DNA of 64,000 nt from an uncultured Bacteroidales bacterium (GCA_947253655.1 CAMYAE010000007.1:1-64000); one strand, 5' to 3'; positions 43,773 to 53,958 are shown, numbered from the stretch's first letter. The notes: generated by a model not told the origin, from the letters alone. A program made the numbers and translations.

Positions 43773-45339
43773 AGCAGTCTTCATGCTCTGCTTCTGTCCC
43801 TTGCTGCTCATTGCGGTGGGGGTGCACGCACAAAGCCCTTACGATGAGACTATTGCATTGAACCCTTTCTTTTCGAGCAGCAACACGGCCGGAATTAGAG
43901 GCCAGCTCGACAAGACTGTGATTATGATGCCGAATACCGGCAATGAGCGTAAGGCCGTTTCCTATGCAAAACTTTACGGGGGCTATGAGACCGGAGGATT
44001 CAGGAATGCGGACGGAGCTTCCGCATTGTGGGGAGGAGGTGCAAATGCGGCCACTATACTGCATCTTCCAAAAGTCTCAATGACAGGAAGTTTCAGTTTC
44101 AGTCAGGCTGACGGTAAAGATATGTGCGGCTCTATGTTCATTAATCCGGGATATTATCCTATTGATGTCGTGGAATTCACTCCTGGTAGAAAGACTTTGC
44201 AGGAGTACGGCTTCTCCGGAGGCTTTTCTTCCGACATTTCCGCACATTGGCTTGCAGGCGGCAGGATTGATTTCAAATCCGCCAATTTTTCCAAGCGTCG
44301 CGACATCAGGCACACGAACTATTCTTTGGATTTGACGGCGACGCCGTCCGTCGTCTACAAGACAGGCCAATGGAATTTCGGACTGTCTTATATTTTCAGG
44401 AAGACCAGCGAATACACTAAGGCTGAAAAGTTAGGTACGGCTACGGCTGACACCTATTATGCTTTTTTGGACAAAGGACTTATGTGGGGGACCTATCAGA
44501 TGTGGTCCGGCAACGGCCTTCATTTGGCGGAAGCCGGTGTGGACAGGTTCCCGGTGAAAGAAATTACGCACGGAGTCGGCGTCCAAATCCAGCACCGCAA
44601 GGGATTTTATATCGATGCCGAATACCGGTCCTCGAATGGAGAGGTGGGAGAGAAAGGCTTTGTCTGGTACAAGTTTCCGCGGCGGGAGCTTTCTGCCGGA
44701 CTTTCCTATGTCATCATCAGGCCAAAGGCCGGACATAAGATCGGCCTTAAATATTCTTCCTCAGCGGGGTTGAATAAGGAGTCCGTCATCGACAAGGTAG
44801 CAGAGGGCGGCATAACTACGCCGACTGTTTACGGCTATAACACAGTCCTTAAACATAACAGACTCTGCCTTAATGCTTTTTATGATTTATACTTCAACGG
44901 TAAGCTTGAATTGCATTGCAGCATGGATTATTCCTACGACAAAAAGGTTTCCACTTCGGTCTATCCCTTTTACGACACCGAGAGTTTCAATGCTTTGGGC
45001 GTCAATGCCTTGGGACTATATAGATTTGGCCGTTTCGAGTTGGAGGCTGCTTTGGGCTTTTATGGAGGATATGAGTGGCAAAGGAAAGAGGAGAATTCCG
45101 GCTCTGCCGGGCTTGAGACTAAACCTTTTCGTCTGGAAGAAAGATATGATATATGGAAAGAGTATCTGGTTGCGCCAAGGGTGACCCCGGAGTTGGGACT
45201 GCGTTTTTTCGTCTCCGGAAATTATGTTAAAGGCATATATGTAGGGGCAAAAGCGTATGATACTCATGCTTTCGGGCTAAAGCATATATCAGGGAACGAC
45301 AGATTTAACGCTCTTTTTGAGCTTGGTTATAGATTTTAA
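43741..45339 (+). CDS. Outer-membrane beta-barrel protein (DUF6850-like)
   Basis: A 532-residue exported protein when started at the ATG at 43741, which gives a basic N region and a signal peptide ending VHAQ at about residue 31. An ATG at 43783 would also leave a signal peptide, and the frame opens at 43621 inside the previous gene. It overlaps the DUF4876-like gene by 32 bases, so translation is coupled. The sequence is amphipathic beta strands ending in an aromatic residue (LFELGYRF), typical of an outer-membrane barrel. It resembles the DUF6850 family that follows DUF4876 in related genomes. Confidence 0.65.
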   Translation: MKARYSHYINKAVFMLCFCPLLLIAVGVHAQSPYDETIALNPFFSSSNTAGIRGQLDKTVIMMPNTGNERKAVSYAKLYGGYETGGFRNADGASALWGGGANAATILHLPKVSMTGSFSFSQADGKDMCGSMFINPGYYPIDVVEFTPGRKTLQEYGFSGGFSSDISAHWLAGGRIDFKSANFSKRRDIRHTNYSLDLTATPSVVYKTGQWNFGLSYIFRKTSEYTKAEKLGTATADTYYAFLDKGLMWGTYQMWSGNGLHLAEAGVDRFPVKEITHGVGVQIQHRKGFYIDAEYRSSNGEVGEKGFVWYKFPRRELSAGLSYVIIRPKAGHKIGLKYSSSAGLNKESVIDKVAEGGITTPTVYGYNTVLKHNRLCLNAFYDLYFNGKLELHCSMDYSYDKKVSTSVYPFYDTESFNALGVNALGLYRFGRFELEAALGFYGGYEWQRKEENSGSAGLETKPFRLEERYDIWKEYLVAPRVTPELGLRFFVSGNYVKGIYVGAKAYDTHAFGLKHISGNDRFNALFELGYRF

Positions 45340-45347
45340 TTATTTAT

Positions 45348-45355
45348 TAAACTTG
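45348..45355 (+). promoter_or_regulatory. Weak -7 box of the FISUMP gene
   Basis: TAAACTTG differs from TAnnTTTG by one base and lies 8 bases before the ATG at 45364. A CTTGG at 45322-45326 could be the -33. Confidence 0.3.
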
Positions 45356-45363
45356 TTAGAATT

Positions 45364-46221
45364 ATGAAAAGATTTATTTTAGTTTTCATGGCAGTGGCTG
45401 CTGTGTCACTGACATCGTGTAAGAAAGACAACGACAGCAAGCCTGTTGTTCCTGAAGAGCCTAAAACCGTAGAATGGGGTGGGGCTACCTATAATGTAGT
45501 AAAAATGGGTGACGGCAGGTTCTGGCTTGCCGAGCCGCTAAGATATGTCCCGAAAGGGAAGACGGCTTCCGACAATCCTAACGATGACAGCGGTTTCTGG
45601 TATCCTTACAAATCTGACGGAACTAAATGTACATCTCTGAAAGATGAAGCTTCCATAAAGGAGCTCGGTTATCTGTATGATTATGAAACGGCTTTAGGCG
45701 GCGTTAAACTGAATAAGGACAACTTCATGTCATTCGAGGGAGCCCAAGGCATTTGCCCTGACGGCTGGCATATACCTACGAGGACTGAACTGATAGCCTT
45801 GTGCGGCTTCTCTATCAAGAAGGCCGGGGAAGCGGATAAAGTCGTAAATGAACAGGCTGCTTATTACGATGCCGGATATAAAGGTGCAAAGGTAACTGCA
45901 CTCGATGCCGCAGGTTTCAAATGGAATTTTTCCGGTACAGTTGCGAGGAATTCAAGCACACTGAAAGGTAGCTATGTCAACAACATAATTTCTGAAACTA
46001 ACAGCACAGTGTCGGGATATTTCGGTAAAAACGCCCTGACTTATATTATGTCATCTACCGGAGACAGCGTAGGCAAGGACAAGGCTGGCAATATTAACAA
46101 TTATAAGTTCTTCGGTATGATGACTGCCTTTAAAAAGCCGGCCACCCCGGAGGGCAAGCTTTCAGTTTTATACACAAACTATAAGAGCGGCTATTCTATC
46201 CGCTGCATAAAGAATCTGTAA
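45364..46221 (+). CDS. FISUMP-domain lipoprotein
   Basis: A 285-residue lipoprotein (lipobox LTSC, Cys19). A FISUMP (Fibrobacter succinogenes major paralogous) domain fills residues 40-285: GDGRFWLAEPLRY, LGYLYDYETALGG, GICPDGWHIPTRTELIALCG and the C-terminal GYSIRCIKN. This family is a surface module of unknown function in Bacteroidota and Fibrobacter. It lies 24 bases after the barrel gene on the same strand. Four cysteines in the domain might form disulfides. Its role in the neighbouring uptake system is not established. Confidence 0.8.
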   Translation: MKRFILVFMAVAAVSLTSCKKDNDSKPVVPEEPKTVEWGGATYNVVKMGDGRFWLAEPLRYVPKGKTASDNPNDDSGFWYPYKSDGTKCTSLKDEASIKELGYLYDYETALGGVKLNKDNFMSFEGAQGICPDGWHIPTRTELIALCGFSIKKAGEADKVVNEQAAYYDAGYKGAKVTALDAAGFKWNFSGTVARNSSTLKGSYVNNIISETNSTVSGYFGKNALTYIMSSTGDSVGKDKAGNINNYKFFGMMTAFKKPATPEGKLSVLYTNYKSGYSIRCIKNL

Positions 46222-46226
46222 AAGGG

Positions 46227-46703
46227 TTATTTCTTCCAATCTTTGTACGGCATCGTACAGAGGGAAGAGTTATAATATCTGTGGTCTCCGGTGACCTCTT
46301 CACCGAGCCACTCAGGCTTGTTGAAGGCCTCGTTTTCCGCTCCGAGTTCGATTTCGGCGACAACGAGGCCTTGATTGTCTCCGTAGAATTCGTCCACTTC
46401 AAAGAATCTTCCGTTGCCTGCGGGTACGACGTATCTGTTTTTGTCTATAATACCGCTTTTGCAGAGCTGCATAAGGCTTTTTGCGTCTTCGAGAGGAATT
46501 TCCATTTCCCATTCCGCCCTGCTTATGCCGTTGGCGGAGGGGCCTTTGATTGTCAGATAACCTCGGCCGTCAGAAATCCTGACCCTGACTGTGCGACCGC
46601 TGTCATGGGCTATATAGCCCTGCATCATCCTGTGAATGACTTTCGCCTGTCCTTTATAGTCATCGTTTTTGACAAGGAATTTTCTTTCGGTTTCTATATG
46701 CAT
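46227..46703 (-). CDS. CYTH-domain protein (inorganic triphosphatase-like)
   Basis: A 158-residue cytoplasmic protein. It starts with the CYTH signature IETERKFLV (ExExK; Glu4, Glu6, Lys8), followed by RVRISDGRGYLTIKGPS, WEMEIP, KNRYVV and VDEFYGDN, the acidic and basic pairs that line the triphosphate tunnel. Short bacterial CYTH enzymes hydrolyse tripolyphosphate or thiamine triphosphate. Downstream neighbour of nadD with a 1-base gap. Confidence 0.9.
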   Translation of the reverse strand: MHIETERKFLVKNDDYKGQAKVIHRMMQGYIAHDSGRTVRVRISDGRGYLTIKGPSANGISRAEWEMEIPLEDAKSLMQLCKSGIIDKNRYVVPAGNGRFFEVDEFYGDNQGLVVAEIELGAENEAFNKPEWLGEEVTGDHRYYNSSLCTMPYKDWKK

Positions 46704-46704
46704 G

Positions 46705-47346
46705 TTACATCAGCCATTTTGACATATCTTTCCCTTCTGCAATGCCTTTACGTATTTCGGTAGATGAAATGTCCACTATAGGAGCATCCATAAGCCGGAT
46801 ATTGTAGACCCTTGCGAGAATATCTTCAAGGCTGCGCATGCCTTCGGGGCTTGCGGAATAATTGTCATCCAAGACATAAGGCGTAGGGAATGACTTGCAT
46901 TCCTCGATAAGTCCGAGCTTTATCTTTTCCATGTCATAGCCCTTTCGGGGATATACGGCTACACCGTATTCCGTGAGTATTCTCGGAAAATCCCTCCACC
47001 GGCGTATGCCTGAGAGGTTGTCGGCCCCGATTACAAGGGTGAAATCATTTTCCGGCTCCCGTTGCTTCAAGGCGTCAAGGGTCTTTATTGTATATTGCGG
47101 AGGCGGCATTTTCAGTTCGATGTCATCTACCCACACATGCAGCTTCGGGTGGCGTTTGACCGCTTCCACTGCGGCCTTATAACGCTCCTCACCGGTGTCG
47201 GCCTCTATGGATGATTTCAACGGATTCTTTGGGGATACCACAAGATATACCCAATCAAAATGCCTCTCGAAAGTAAGGTATTCCATAATGGCCTGGTGAC
47301 CTATATGCAGCGGGTTGAATGAGCCCGAATATACAGCTATATTCAC
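46705..47346 (-). CDS. nadD: Nicotinate-nucleotide adenylyltransferase
   Basis: A 213-residue cytoplasmic NAD-pathway enzyme that makes deamido-NAD from nicotinate mononucleotide and ATP. Signatures: YSGSFNPLHIGH at 5-16 (GxFxPxHxGH) and the C-terminal ISSTEIRKGIAEG. Its ATG overlaps the gmk stop by 4 bases, so translation is coupled. pncB at 29 kb supplies the same substrate. Confidence 0.92.
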   Translation of the reverse strand: MNIAVYSGSFNPLHIGHQAIMEYLTFERHFDWVYLVVSPKNPLKSSIEADTGEERYKAAVEAVKRHPKLHVWVDDIELKMPPPQYTIKTLDALKQREPENDFTLVIGADNLSGIRRWRDFPRILTEYGVAVYPRKGYDMEKIKLGLIEECKSFPTPYVLDDNYSASPEGMRSLEDILARVYNIRLMDAPIVDISSTEIRKGIAEGKDMSKWLM

Positions 47347-47906
47347 TTCAGAAAGTCATTGACTAATTTTTCGGCTTCGGCGAAAGCCTTATTCATATCG
47401 TCGTTTATAAGTATTCTGTCGAATTTGCCGGCGTAGGTCATCTCCTCCTCCGCCTTTGCGATCCTTTTTTCTATCTCTTCGAGTGAATCAGTACCTCTTT
47501 TCAACAGCCTTTCTCTAAGGACATCAATCGACGGGGCCTGTATAAACACTGACAGAGCTTTGTCCCCGAAATATTTTTTAAGGTTTACCCCTCCTTTGAC
47601 ATCGACATCAAAAATGATTACATGCCCCTTTTCCCAAATCCTTTCGACTTCCGATTTCAGTGTGCCGTAATAACGCCCCTCATACACTTCTTCATATTCG
47701 ACGAATTTATCCGATTTTATCAGGTCCCGGAACTCTTCCGTTGTCAGGAAACGGTATTCCACCCCGTCCTTTTCCTGCCCTCTCGGCGGCCTTGAGGTGG
47801 CTGAAACTGAAAACTCCATTTCCGGATGAAGCTTCAATATATGATTGACTATAGTACTTTTCCCGGAGCCGGATGGGGCTGAGAAGATTACAACCTTTTC
47901 ACGCAT
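47343..47906 (-). CDS. gmk: Guanylate kinase
   Basis: A 187-residue cytoplasmic enzyme that makes GDP from GMP. P-loop SAPSGSGKST at 9-18; GMP-binding SATSRPPRGQEKDGVEYRFL at about 36-55; EVYEGRYYGT; IFDVDVKGG at about 98-106. Length is normal. It is the first gene of the gmk-nadD-CYTH operon and divergent from the S9 peptidase gene. Confidence 0.94.
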   Translation of the reverse strand: MREKVVIFSAPSGSGKSTIVNHILKLHPEMEFSVSATSRPPRGQEKDGVEYRFLTTEEFRDLIKSDKFVEYEEVYEGRYYGTLKSEVERIWEKGHVIIFDVDVKGGVNLKKYFGDKALSVFIQAPSIDVLRERLLKRGTDSLEEIEKRIAKAEEEMTYAGKFDRILINDDMNKAFAEAEKLVNDFLK

Positions 47907-47930
47907 CTTTTCTTTGGATTACTGTTTATG

Positions 47931-47966
47931 CAAATGTAGCGATTTTCTGCAAATTTATTAATTTTG
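47931..47966. promoter_or_regulatory. Divergent promoter region, gmk and S9 peptidase
   Basis: In the 94-base gap the minus strand has TACATTTG (47938-47931) and TAAATTTG (47957-47950) in front of gmk, and the plus strand has TAATTTTG (47959-47966) in front of the peptidase gene. None has a clear -33 TTTG at 19-20 bases. Confidence 0.45.
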
Positions 47967-48000
47967 TAAAAAGCGGATTATTTGAAAAGAAGGATATTAT

Positions 48001-50883
48001 ATGAAATCGAAAATCTTTACTTTATTGGCGGCACTCGCAACATTGGGTTTCCTGTCGCCATTGTATGCTCAGAAAAGACCTATGGATCATGATGTTTATG
48101 ACTCATGGGAAAAGGTATCACAGTTTCTGGTTTCCGACAACGGCAATGTAATAGTATGGATAGTTAGCCCACAGGAGGGTGACGGTCGTCTCGTAGTGCG
48201 AAACTCGACTCCGGACAAAAGAAAGGCGAGAGTCAGAGAGTTAGTAGTGCCTCGTGGAGGCAGTCCGTCTTTGGATCCGGAGGGGAGGTGGCTTTATTGC
48301 CGCATAAGCCCGGAGTTCGCAAAGACGCGTCAGGAAAAGATAAAGAAAGTAAAGAAAGAGGACATGACAAAGGACACTTTGGCTGTAATAGACCTCGGCA
48401 AGATGAGCGTCAGAAAATTGGCGGCGGTGGAATCTTATTCGGTAGGTCTGGATGCAAAGCCCTATGTAGCATATAAGTCTTCCTGGGAGGAAAAGCCGGA
48501 TACTACAAAAGGTGCCGGCAATCCCAAAAGGCCGGCGAAGGGCAAGGTGAAGTCTGGTCTTATCGTGTTCAATCCTGCTACCGAAGCGGCCGATACTCTG
48601 TTGAACGTGGAAAGATATGTATTCAGCAGGGACGGTAAGAGGTTGGCTATTACCACTAAAAAAGACAAGAAGGACAGCCTGTCGGCTGATGCGGTGCTTC
48701 TTAGAAACTATATGGAGATTGCAGCCTATGATACTTTGGCTAAAGGCCACAAGGCTTATGGCAATCCGGTTTTCTCTGACAACTGCAGACAAGTCGCATT
48801 TACTGCTACAAGCGACACTAACAAGACAGGGAATAAAATGTATTCTCTCTTCCTGTCAAAAATAGCCTTGCCAAAAGTCCCTTATCAGGGAAATCTCGCT
48901 GTGACGAAGGAGATTGTCGGCCGTGGCACTGAGGCAGTCGGCACGGAAGGCTGGACTTTAAATGAGAACAGCGAGCCTTTTTTCTCGAAAAGCGGAAATA
49001 GGATTTTCATAGGAATTGCTCCAATAAGACCACCAAAGGACACTTCAATCGTAGATTTTGAAACCGCAGAGTTGGATATATGGAACTGGGACTCCCCATA
49101 CACCCCTCCACAGCAGAAGAAAAGGCTTAACAATACATTGAAAAAGACATATCTTGCAGTAATCGATCTGAATAATGGGGGGAAACTTATGCCTCTTACG
49201 ACATCAGTTTCAGACAACATCAGACTTGTCGGAGGAGGAGACGGTGACTGGGCTTTGTCTCTCGATGACGGGAAATACATTCTTTCTTCTGCCTGGGACT
49301 ATAATTCATATACGGATATTTCACTGGTGTCGTTAAGGGACGGGGCCAGAAAAATGGTTGCAGAAAAATTGAATGCCGTTGCAGATGTTTCCCCTTCAGG
49401 CAAATATCTGATATGGTATAATCTTGATGACTATAATTTCTATACATATAACCCTGCTTCTGGCCGGACGGCCAATCTGACATCGCAGACCGGTACTGCT
49501 TTCTATGACGAGGAAAATGACAGGCCTATGCCTTCCGGTGCTTATGACAGCTCTCCGAGGTGGCTTGAAAATGACGAGGCCGTGCTTATAGCCGACCGTT
49601 ATGATGTGTGGAAATTCTCTCCGGACGGAGATGCTGCGGAAAATCTGACCAATGGCATAGGCAGGGCGGAACACCTGCATTTCAGGACGATTATGCCGGT
49701 TGCGACAAGGCTGTCCCAGAATGAGACTAAATCAGGAGTCGCGGCTTCACTCAAGGCAAAGGACAAACTGTATATGAGCGTCTTCAATGAAGATGATATG
49801 AGGAACGGGATTGCTATGCTTAGGCTGCACCGCCCCAAATCTTTACGCTACAAGATTGACACAGTATCTTTCAGGAATATTGTCAAGGCTCCCGCTTCTG
49901 ATAATATTTTATTCATGAAAGGGAATTTCCGCAATCCTTATGACCTTTATGTGACCGCAGATGATTTCGCCAGCGAAGAGAAACTGACGTCTATCAACCC
50001 TCAGATTTCGGAGTACCGGTGGGGTAGGGCCGAGCTTTTCCACTGGACAGCATACGACGGCACGCCGTTGAAAGGCCTGGTGTATATCCCTGACGGGGTC
50101 AGTCCTGATGACAAATTGCCTGTCATGGTGTATTTCTATGAGAAATATTCTCAGCAGCTGTATGATTTCTGGACGCCTGCCCCTTCCCGCTCAATCGTCA
50201 ACATACCGTTATTCACGAGCAGGGGTTATATATGCTTCGTTCCTGATATTGTCTATAAGATAGGGCATCCGGGCGAGAGCGCATACAACTGCATAGTGTC
50301 CGGGGCTGAAGCCCTTTGTGAAAAATATCCTTTTGCCGACAAGAGCAGAATGGCAATTCAGGGGCAGAGCTGGGGAGGGTATCAGACCGCCTATCTTGTG
50401 ACAAGGACCAATCTTTTTGCCGCTGCCGGTGCAGGAGCTCCTGTCGGCAATATGACTTCTGCCTATGGCGGTATCCGCTGGGGATCCGGTATTGTCCGTG
50501 CCGGCCAATATGAGCACGGTCAGAGCAGGATAGGGAAGTCGCTGTGGGACGATGGCGGGCTTGAACTATACATAGAAAATTCTCCGATTTTCCATTTGGA
50601 CAAGGTTGACACACCATTGCTGATAATGCACAATGACGCCGACGGGGCAGTGCCTTGGTATCAGGGCATAGAAATCTTTTCCAATCTCAGAAGACTTGGC
50701 AAGCCTGTATGGATGCTTCAATATAACAATGAGGCCCATAATCTTGTGAGGAGACGGAACTGCAAGGACTTGTCCCGCAGGCTTCAGCAGTTCTTCGACC
50801 ACTATCTCAAAGGAGGGCCTATGCCACCATGGATGAAAGATGGTGTGCCGACTGACCGCAAAAGAGATTATTTTGGCTTTTAA
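48001..50883 (+). CDS. S9-family serine peptidase (prolyl oligopeptidase-like)
   Basis: A 960-residue exported protein: signal peptide 1-23 (ending LYAQ), a beta-propeller-like N-terminal part, and the S9 catalytic domain at about 690-950. The catalytic Ser790 sits in GQSWGGY, the acid lies in HNDADGAVPW (Asp879 or Asp881) and His913 in NNEAHNL. It precedes susC by 15 bases, so it is probably the processing enzyme of this import locus. Whether it takes small peptides or proteins cannot be told. Confidence 0.9.
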   Translation: MKSKIFTLLAALATLGFLSPLYAQKRPMDHDVYDSWEKVSQFLVSDNGNVIVWIVSPQEGDGRLVVRNSTPDKRKARVRELVVPRGGSPSLDPEGRWLYCRISPEFAKTRQEKIKKVKKEDMTKDTLAVIDLGKMSVRKLAAVESYSVGLDAKPYVAYKSSWEEKPDTTKGAGNPKRPAKGKVKSGLIVFNPATEAADTLLNVERYVFSRDGKRLAITTKKDKKDSLSADAVLLRNYMEIAAYDTLAKGHKAYGNPVFSDNCRQVAFTATSDTNKTGNKMYSLFLSKIALPKVPYQGNLAVTKEIVGRGTEAVGTEGWTLNENSEPFFSKSGNRIFIGIAPIRPPKDTSIVDFETAELDIWNWDSPYTPPQQKKRLNNTLKKTYLAVIDLNNGGKLMPLTTSVSDNIRLVGGGDGDWALSLDDGKYILSSAWDYNSYTDISLVSLRDGARKMVAEKLNAVADVSPSGKYLIWYNLDDYNFYTYNPASGRTANLTSQTGTAFYDEENDRPMPSGAYDSSPRWLENDEAVLIADRYDVWKFSPDGDAAENLTNGIGRAEHLHFRTIMPVATRLSQNETKSGVAASLKAKDKLYMSVFNEDDMRNGIAMLRLHRPKSLRYKIDTVSFRNIVKAPASDNILFMKGNFRNPYDLYVTADDFASEEKLTSINPQISEYRWGRAELFHWTAYDGTPLKGLVYIPDGVSPDDKLPVMVYFYEKYSQQLYDFWTPAPSRSIVNIPLFTSRGYICFVPDIVYKIGHPGESAYNCIVSGAEALCEKYPFADKSRMAIQGQSWGGYQTAYLVTRTNLFAAAGAGAPVGNMTSAYGGIRWGSGIVRAGQYEHGQSRIGKSLWDDGGLELYIENSPIFHLDKVDTPLLIMHNDADGAVPWYQGIEIFSNLRRLGKPVWMLQYNNEAHNLVRRRNCKDLSRRLQQFFDHYLKGGPMPPWMKDGVPTDRKRDYFGF

Positions 50884-50898
50884 TCATTATATCTAAAC

Positions 50899-53800
50899 AT
50901 GAATTCAATCCTAAGGCTAATCTCTATATTGTCGCTTGTATGCACGACCTTGCTTTATGCGTCCCCGGCTTATGCAGGCGAGGTGGACTATAAGGTGAGC
51001 GGAACGGTCAAATCCGATACAGGAGAGCCTCTGATAGGAGTCTTCGTATATGTAAAGGGCACGAATGACGGAGTTATGACGGATAATTCCGGATACTATG
51101 AAATTGCTGTTCCCGAAGCCGGGAAAACGCATTTCCTCGTTTTTCAATATATCGGTATGGAGATGATTGAGAGGAAGGTAGACAAGGAGGAACGTTTCGA
51201 TGTGGTAATGAAACCTGACAATAAGCTTGAGGAGGCTGTGGTTGTCGGGGCTTACGGTGTCAAGCAGAAGAGGGAGGACCTGATAGGCAGTGCGTTTCAG
51301 GTGAATTCTGAAAGGCTGAAAGACAAACCGAAAGCCAGAATAGACGACATTCTCAATGGTCTTGTGCCGGGCCTTATGGTAGAGCCAAGGACAGACAAGG
51401 CCGGTTCTACAAGGCCGAGGCTTAATGTTAGGGTTAGGGGAGAAGCGTCCTTGGTAGCCTCCAACGAGCCGCTTTGGATAATCGATGGAGTGCCCACATA
51501 CACGGGAGACCGCAATAACATGATGCCGGGCATGTCACTGACCGTCTCACCCCTATCTCTTATTGACCCGAATGACATTGAAAGCATAACCGTCTTGAAA
51601 GACGCTGACCAGACGACGATTTATGGGGCCAATGGAGCCAATGGGGTAATTCTTGTCACGACCAAAAGCGGTGACTTCGGCAACAGGCCGCTGAAAGTCT
51701 CGGCCACATTGAATTATGGCTTGTCGGTCCCGGACAGGAGCACAATGGTGAAAATGATGAATGCTTCGCAATATATGGAAGTCGCCAAAGAGGCATGGGC
51801 CAATGGAGGCAATAGGATGTCCGATTTCCCTTTCAGGGACAATGATTATAATTCATTCAGCACGACCTCTACGGATTGGTCAGACGTGTATCTTGGCATG
51901 GGCTCTTCTCTATATGCTTGTGTATCGGCAACTTCCGGCAGCAAGAAGGCCAAGAATTATCTTTCCGGCTCTTTTTACAGGAACGCCAATACGGTCCGCA
52001 AGGATTTGTCGAGGAGGTTTTATGTAAGGATGAGCCAGAGCTACAACCCCTTGGATAATGTTAAGGCAGGAATATCCCTGACAGCCTCATACAATCATAA
52101 TGACCTTTTCAGTTTAGGCAGCGATTATCTTGGTACTCTGCCGATTTATTCTCCTTATTTAGAGGACGGCCATACTTTCCGTTTATACAACAAATTGTGG
52201 AGCGATACGAAAGGCACATTCATTATGAGGAAATTTTTTGCCAACAAGGTGCCGGACAGGGAGTTGAACGACAATATCCAGACCTCCCTGAAGACAATCG
52301 GCAATGCGAATCTCGAATGGGAAGTGATAAAAGGCTTGAAGTTGTCCGATGTGTTCGGTATAGAATACCAGCACAGTCATGGAGATGCCTATGACTCAAG
52401 GCTGACACTTGCCGGAATGGATGAAAACGGAAATGGGATAGGTCATGCCCAACGTGAAGATTCGTTCTACACGATGTGGACGAACACCTCAAAATTGGAT
52501 TTCTCCAAGGCGTTCGGCAGACACAATGTGGGAGGCTTTGCCGGCTTGGAATTGAACAGCAAAGGCTACAAGACCTCCAATGCAAGCGGTAGCGGCTTTA
52601 TGAACGACCACGTCAAAGAAATCTATTATGCAGCGGAAGCCAGCAGAAAAGGAGGCGGAGGCTCTTCTATGTCCCGGACAATGTCTTATTTCATAAGGGG
52701 GACATACTCTTATGATAAAAGATATTACGTGTCATGCAATTATCGCAGGGACGGAAATTCTTCGTTCGGCAAATTCAGCCGCTGGGGCAATTTCTGGTCG
52801 GCAGGGGTCTCATGGAATATTCATAACGAGGCGTTTTTCAAAAGCAATGCGATAAATCTCCTGAAACTTAAGGCAACCTACGGCACTTCCGGCAATTCCA
52901 GAATCGACACCTCGGTCGCGACGGGCAGATACTCCTACAGCGAGTCCTTTTCCTACCTTGGCTCGGCAGGGGCAAGACTGGAAAGCGTGCCTAATCCGGG
53001 GCTGTCATGGGAGACCACAAGAATTATCAATGTGGGGCTGGATTTGTCGCTTTTGAGAAGGCTTGATATAGGTGTGGAATACTACAACAATCTGACTGAT
53101 AATTTGTTAAGCCGTATATATGTGTCAAGGACAATATCGGACGACAGGATATATGCCAATGTGGGCAATATCCGCAATACCGGTTTTGAGGTCAGCATCA
53201 AGTCTGCAAACATTTCAGGTAAAGATTTTGAATGGACTACAACGTTGAATTTTTCCCATAATAACAATAAAATACTTAAATTATATGAGGGCATTCCTAC
53301 AGGTTTCGGAAGCAAGGTTTGGATGGAGGGATATGACACCGACACTTGGTATCTTGTGAGGTGGGCCGGAGTGGATCCTGCCGACGGGTCGCCAATGTGG
53401 TATGATAAGGAGGGAAATGTCACAAAGAAGTATTCCGCCGAGAACCGAGTGCCCGACAAGACTTCCACGCCATTTGGCTATGGCGGTCTGATGAATGACT
53501 TCCGGTGGAAGAATCTTTCCCTTTCTTTCCAGATCAATTACAATATAGGCGGATATGCCCTGCCTTCCTATGCAAGCCTTTATATGAAGGACGGTTATGA
53601 CATTACGGGAGGAAATCAGGCTGTTGAGGTCTATTATTACCGATGGAAGCAGGCCGGAGAGGTGGCAAGATATCCAAGGGTCTCTCAGAAAACTACAAGT
53701 TCCACCATGTTTTCTACCCGCTACCTATATAAGAAGACTTACTTCAATCTCAGCAATCTTTCCCTGTCCTATCGGCTTCCGGACAAGTTAGCTTCAAAGA

Positions 53801-53952
53801 TGAGACTTGAGAATGTCCTTGTGTCCCTGCTTTGCGACAATCTCTATCTTTTCACCCCGGGCCAGAGTAGGACCTATAACTCGTACAAGACGGTCATGAA
53901 CGGTTACCCGGTTACGAGGACTTTTACCATAGGCATAAACGCATCATTCTAA
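50899..53952 (+). CDS. SusC/RagA-family TonB-dependent transporter
   Basis: A 1017-residue outer-membrane transporter: signal peptide 1-26, regulatory-like domain about 32-112 (VSGTVKSDTGEPLIGVFVYVKG), plug about 120-255 (PLWIIDGVPTYTG, IDPNDIESITVLKDADQTTIYGANGANGVILVTTKSG), barrel ending GINASF. No STN domain. It sits between the S9 peptidase and a SusD gene. RagA/RagB in Porphyromonas import peptides, and the peptidase neighbour favours the same kind of ligand here; this is inference. Confidence 0.93.
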   Translation: MNSILRLISILSLVCTTLLYASPAYAGEVDYKVSGTVKSDTGEPLIGVFVYVKGTNDGVMTDNSGYYEIAVPEAGKTHFLVFQYIGMEMIERKVDKEERFDVVMKPDNKLEEAVVVGAYGVKQKREDLIGSAFQVNSERLKDKPKARIDDILNGLVPGLMVEPRTDKAGSTRPRLNVRVRGEASLVASNEPLWIIDGVPTYTGDRNNMMPGMSLTVSPLSLIDPNDIESITVLKDADQTTIYGANGANGVILVTTKSGDFGNRPLKVSATLNYGLSVPDRSTMVKMMNASQYMEVAKEAWANGGNRMSDFPFRDNDYNSFSTTSTDWSDVYLGMGSSLYACVSATSGSKKAKNYLSGSFYRNANTVRKDLSRRFYVRMSQSYNPLDNVKAGISLTASYNHNDLFSLGSDYLGTLPIYSPYLEDGHTFRLYNKLWSDTKGTFIMRKFFANKVPDRELNDNIQTSLKTIGNANLEWEVIKGLKLSDVFGIEYQHSHGDAYDSRLTLAGMDENGNGIGHAQREDSFYTMWTNTSKLDFSKAFGRHNVGGFAGLELNSKGYKTSNASGSGFMNDHVKEIYYAAEASRKGGGGSSMSRTMSYFIRGTYSYDKRYYVSCNYRRDGNSSFGKFSRWGNFWSAGVSWNIHNEAFFKSNAINLLKLKATYGTSGNSRIDTSVATGRYSYSESFSYLGSAGARLESVPNPGLSWETTRIINVGLDLSLLRRLDIGVEYYNNLTDNLLSRIYVSRTISDDRIYANVGNIRNTGFEVSIKSANISGKDFEWTTTLNFSHNNNKILKLYEGIPTGFGSKVWMEGYDTDTWYLVRWAGVDPADGSPMWYDKEGNVTKKYSAENRVPDKTSTPFGYGGLMNDFRWKNLSLSFQINYNIGGYALPSYASLYMKDGYDITGGNQAVEVYYYRWKQAGEVARYPRVSQKTTSSTMFSTRYLYKKTYFNLSNLSLSYRLPDKLASKMRLENVLVSLLCDNLYLFTPGQSRTYNSYKTVMNGYPVTRTFTIGINASF

Positions 53953-53958
53953 GCAGAA

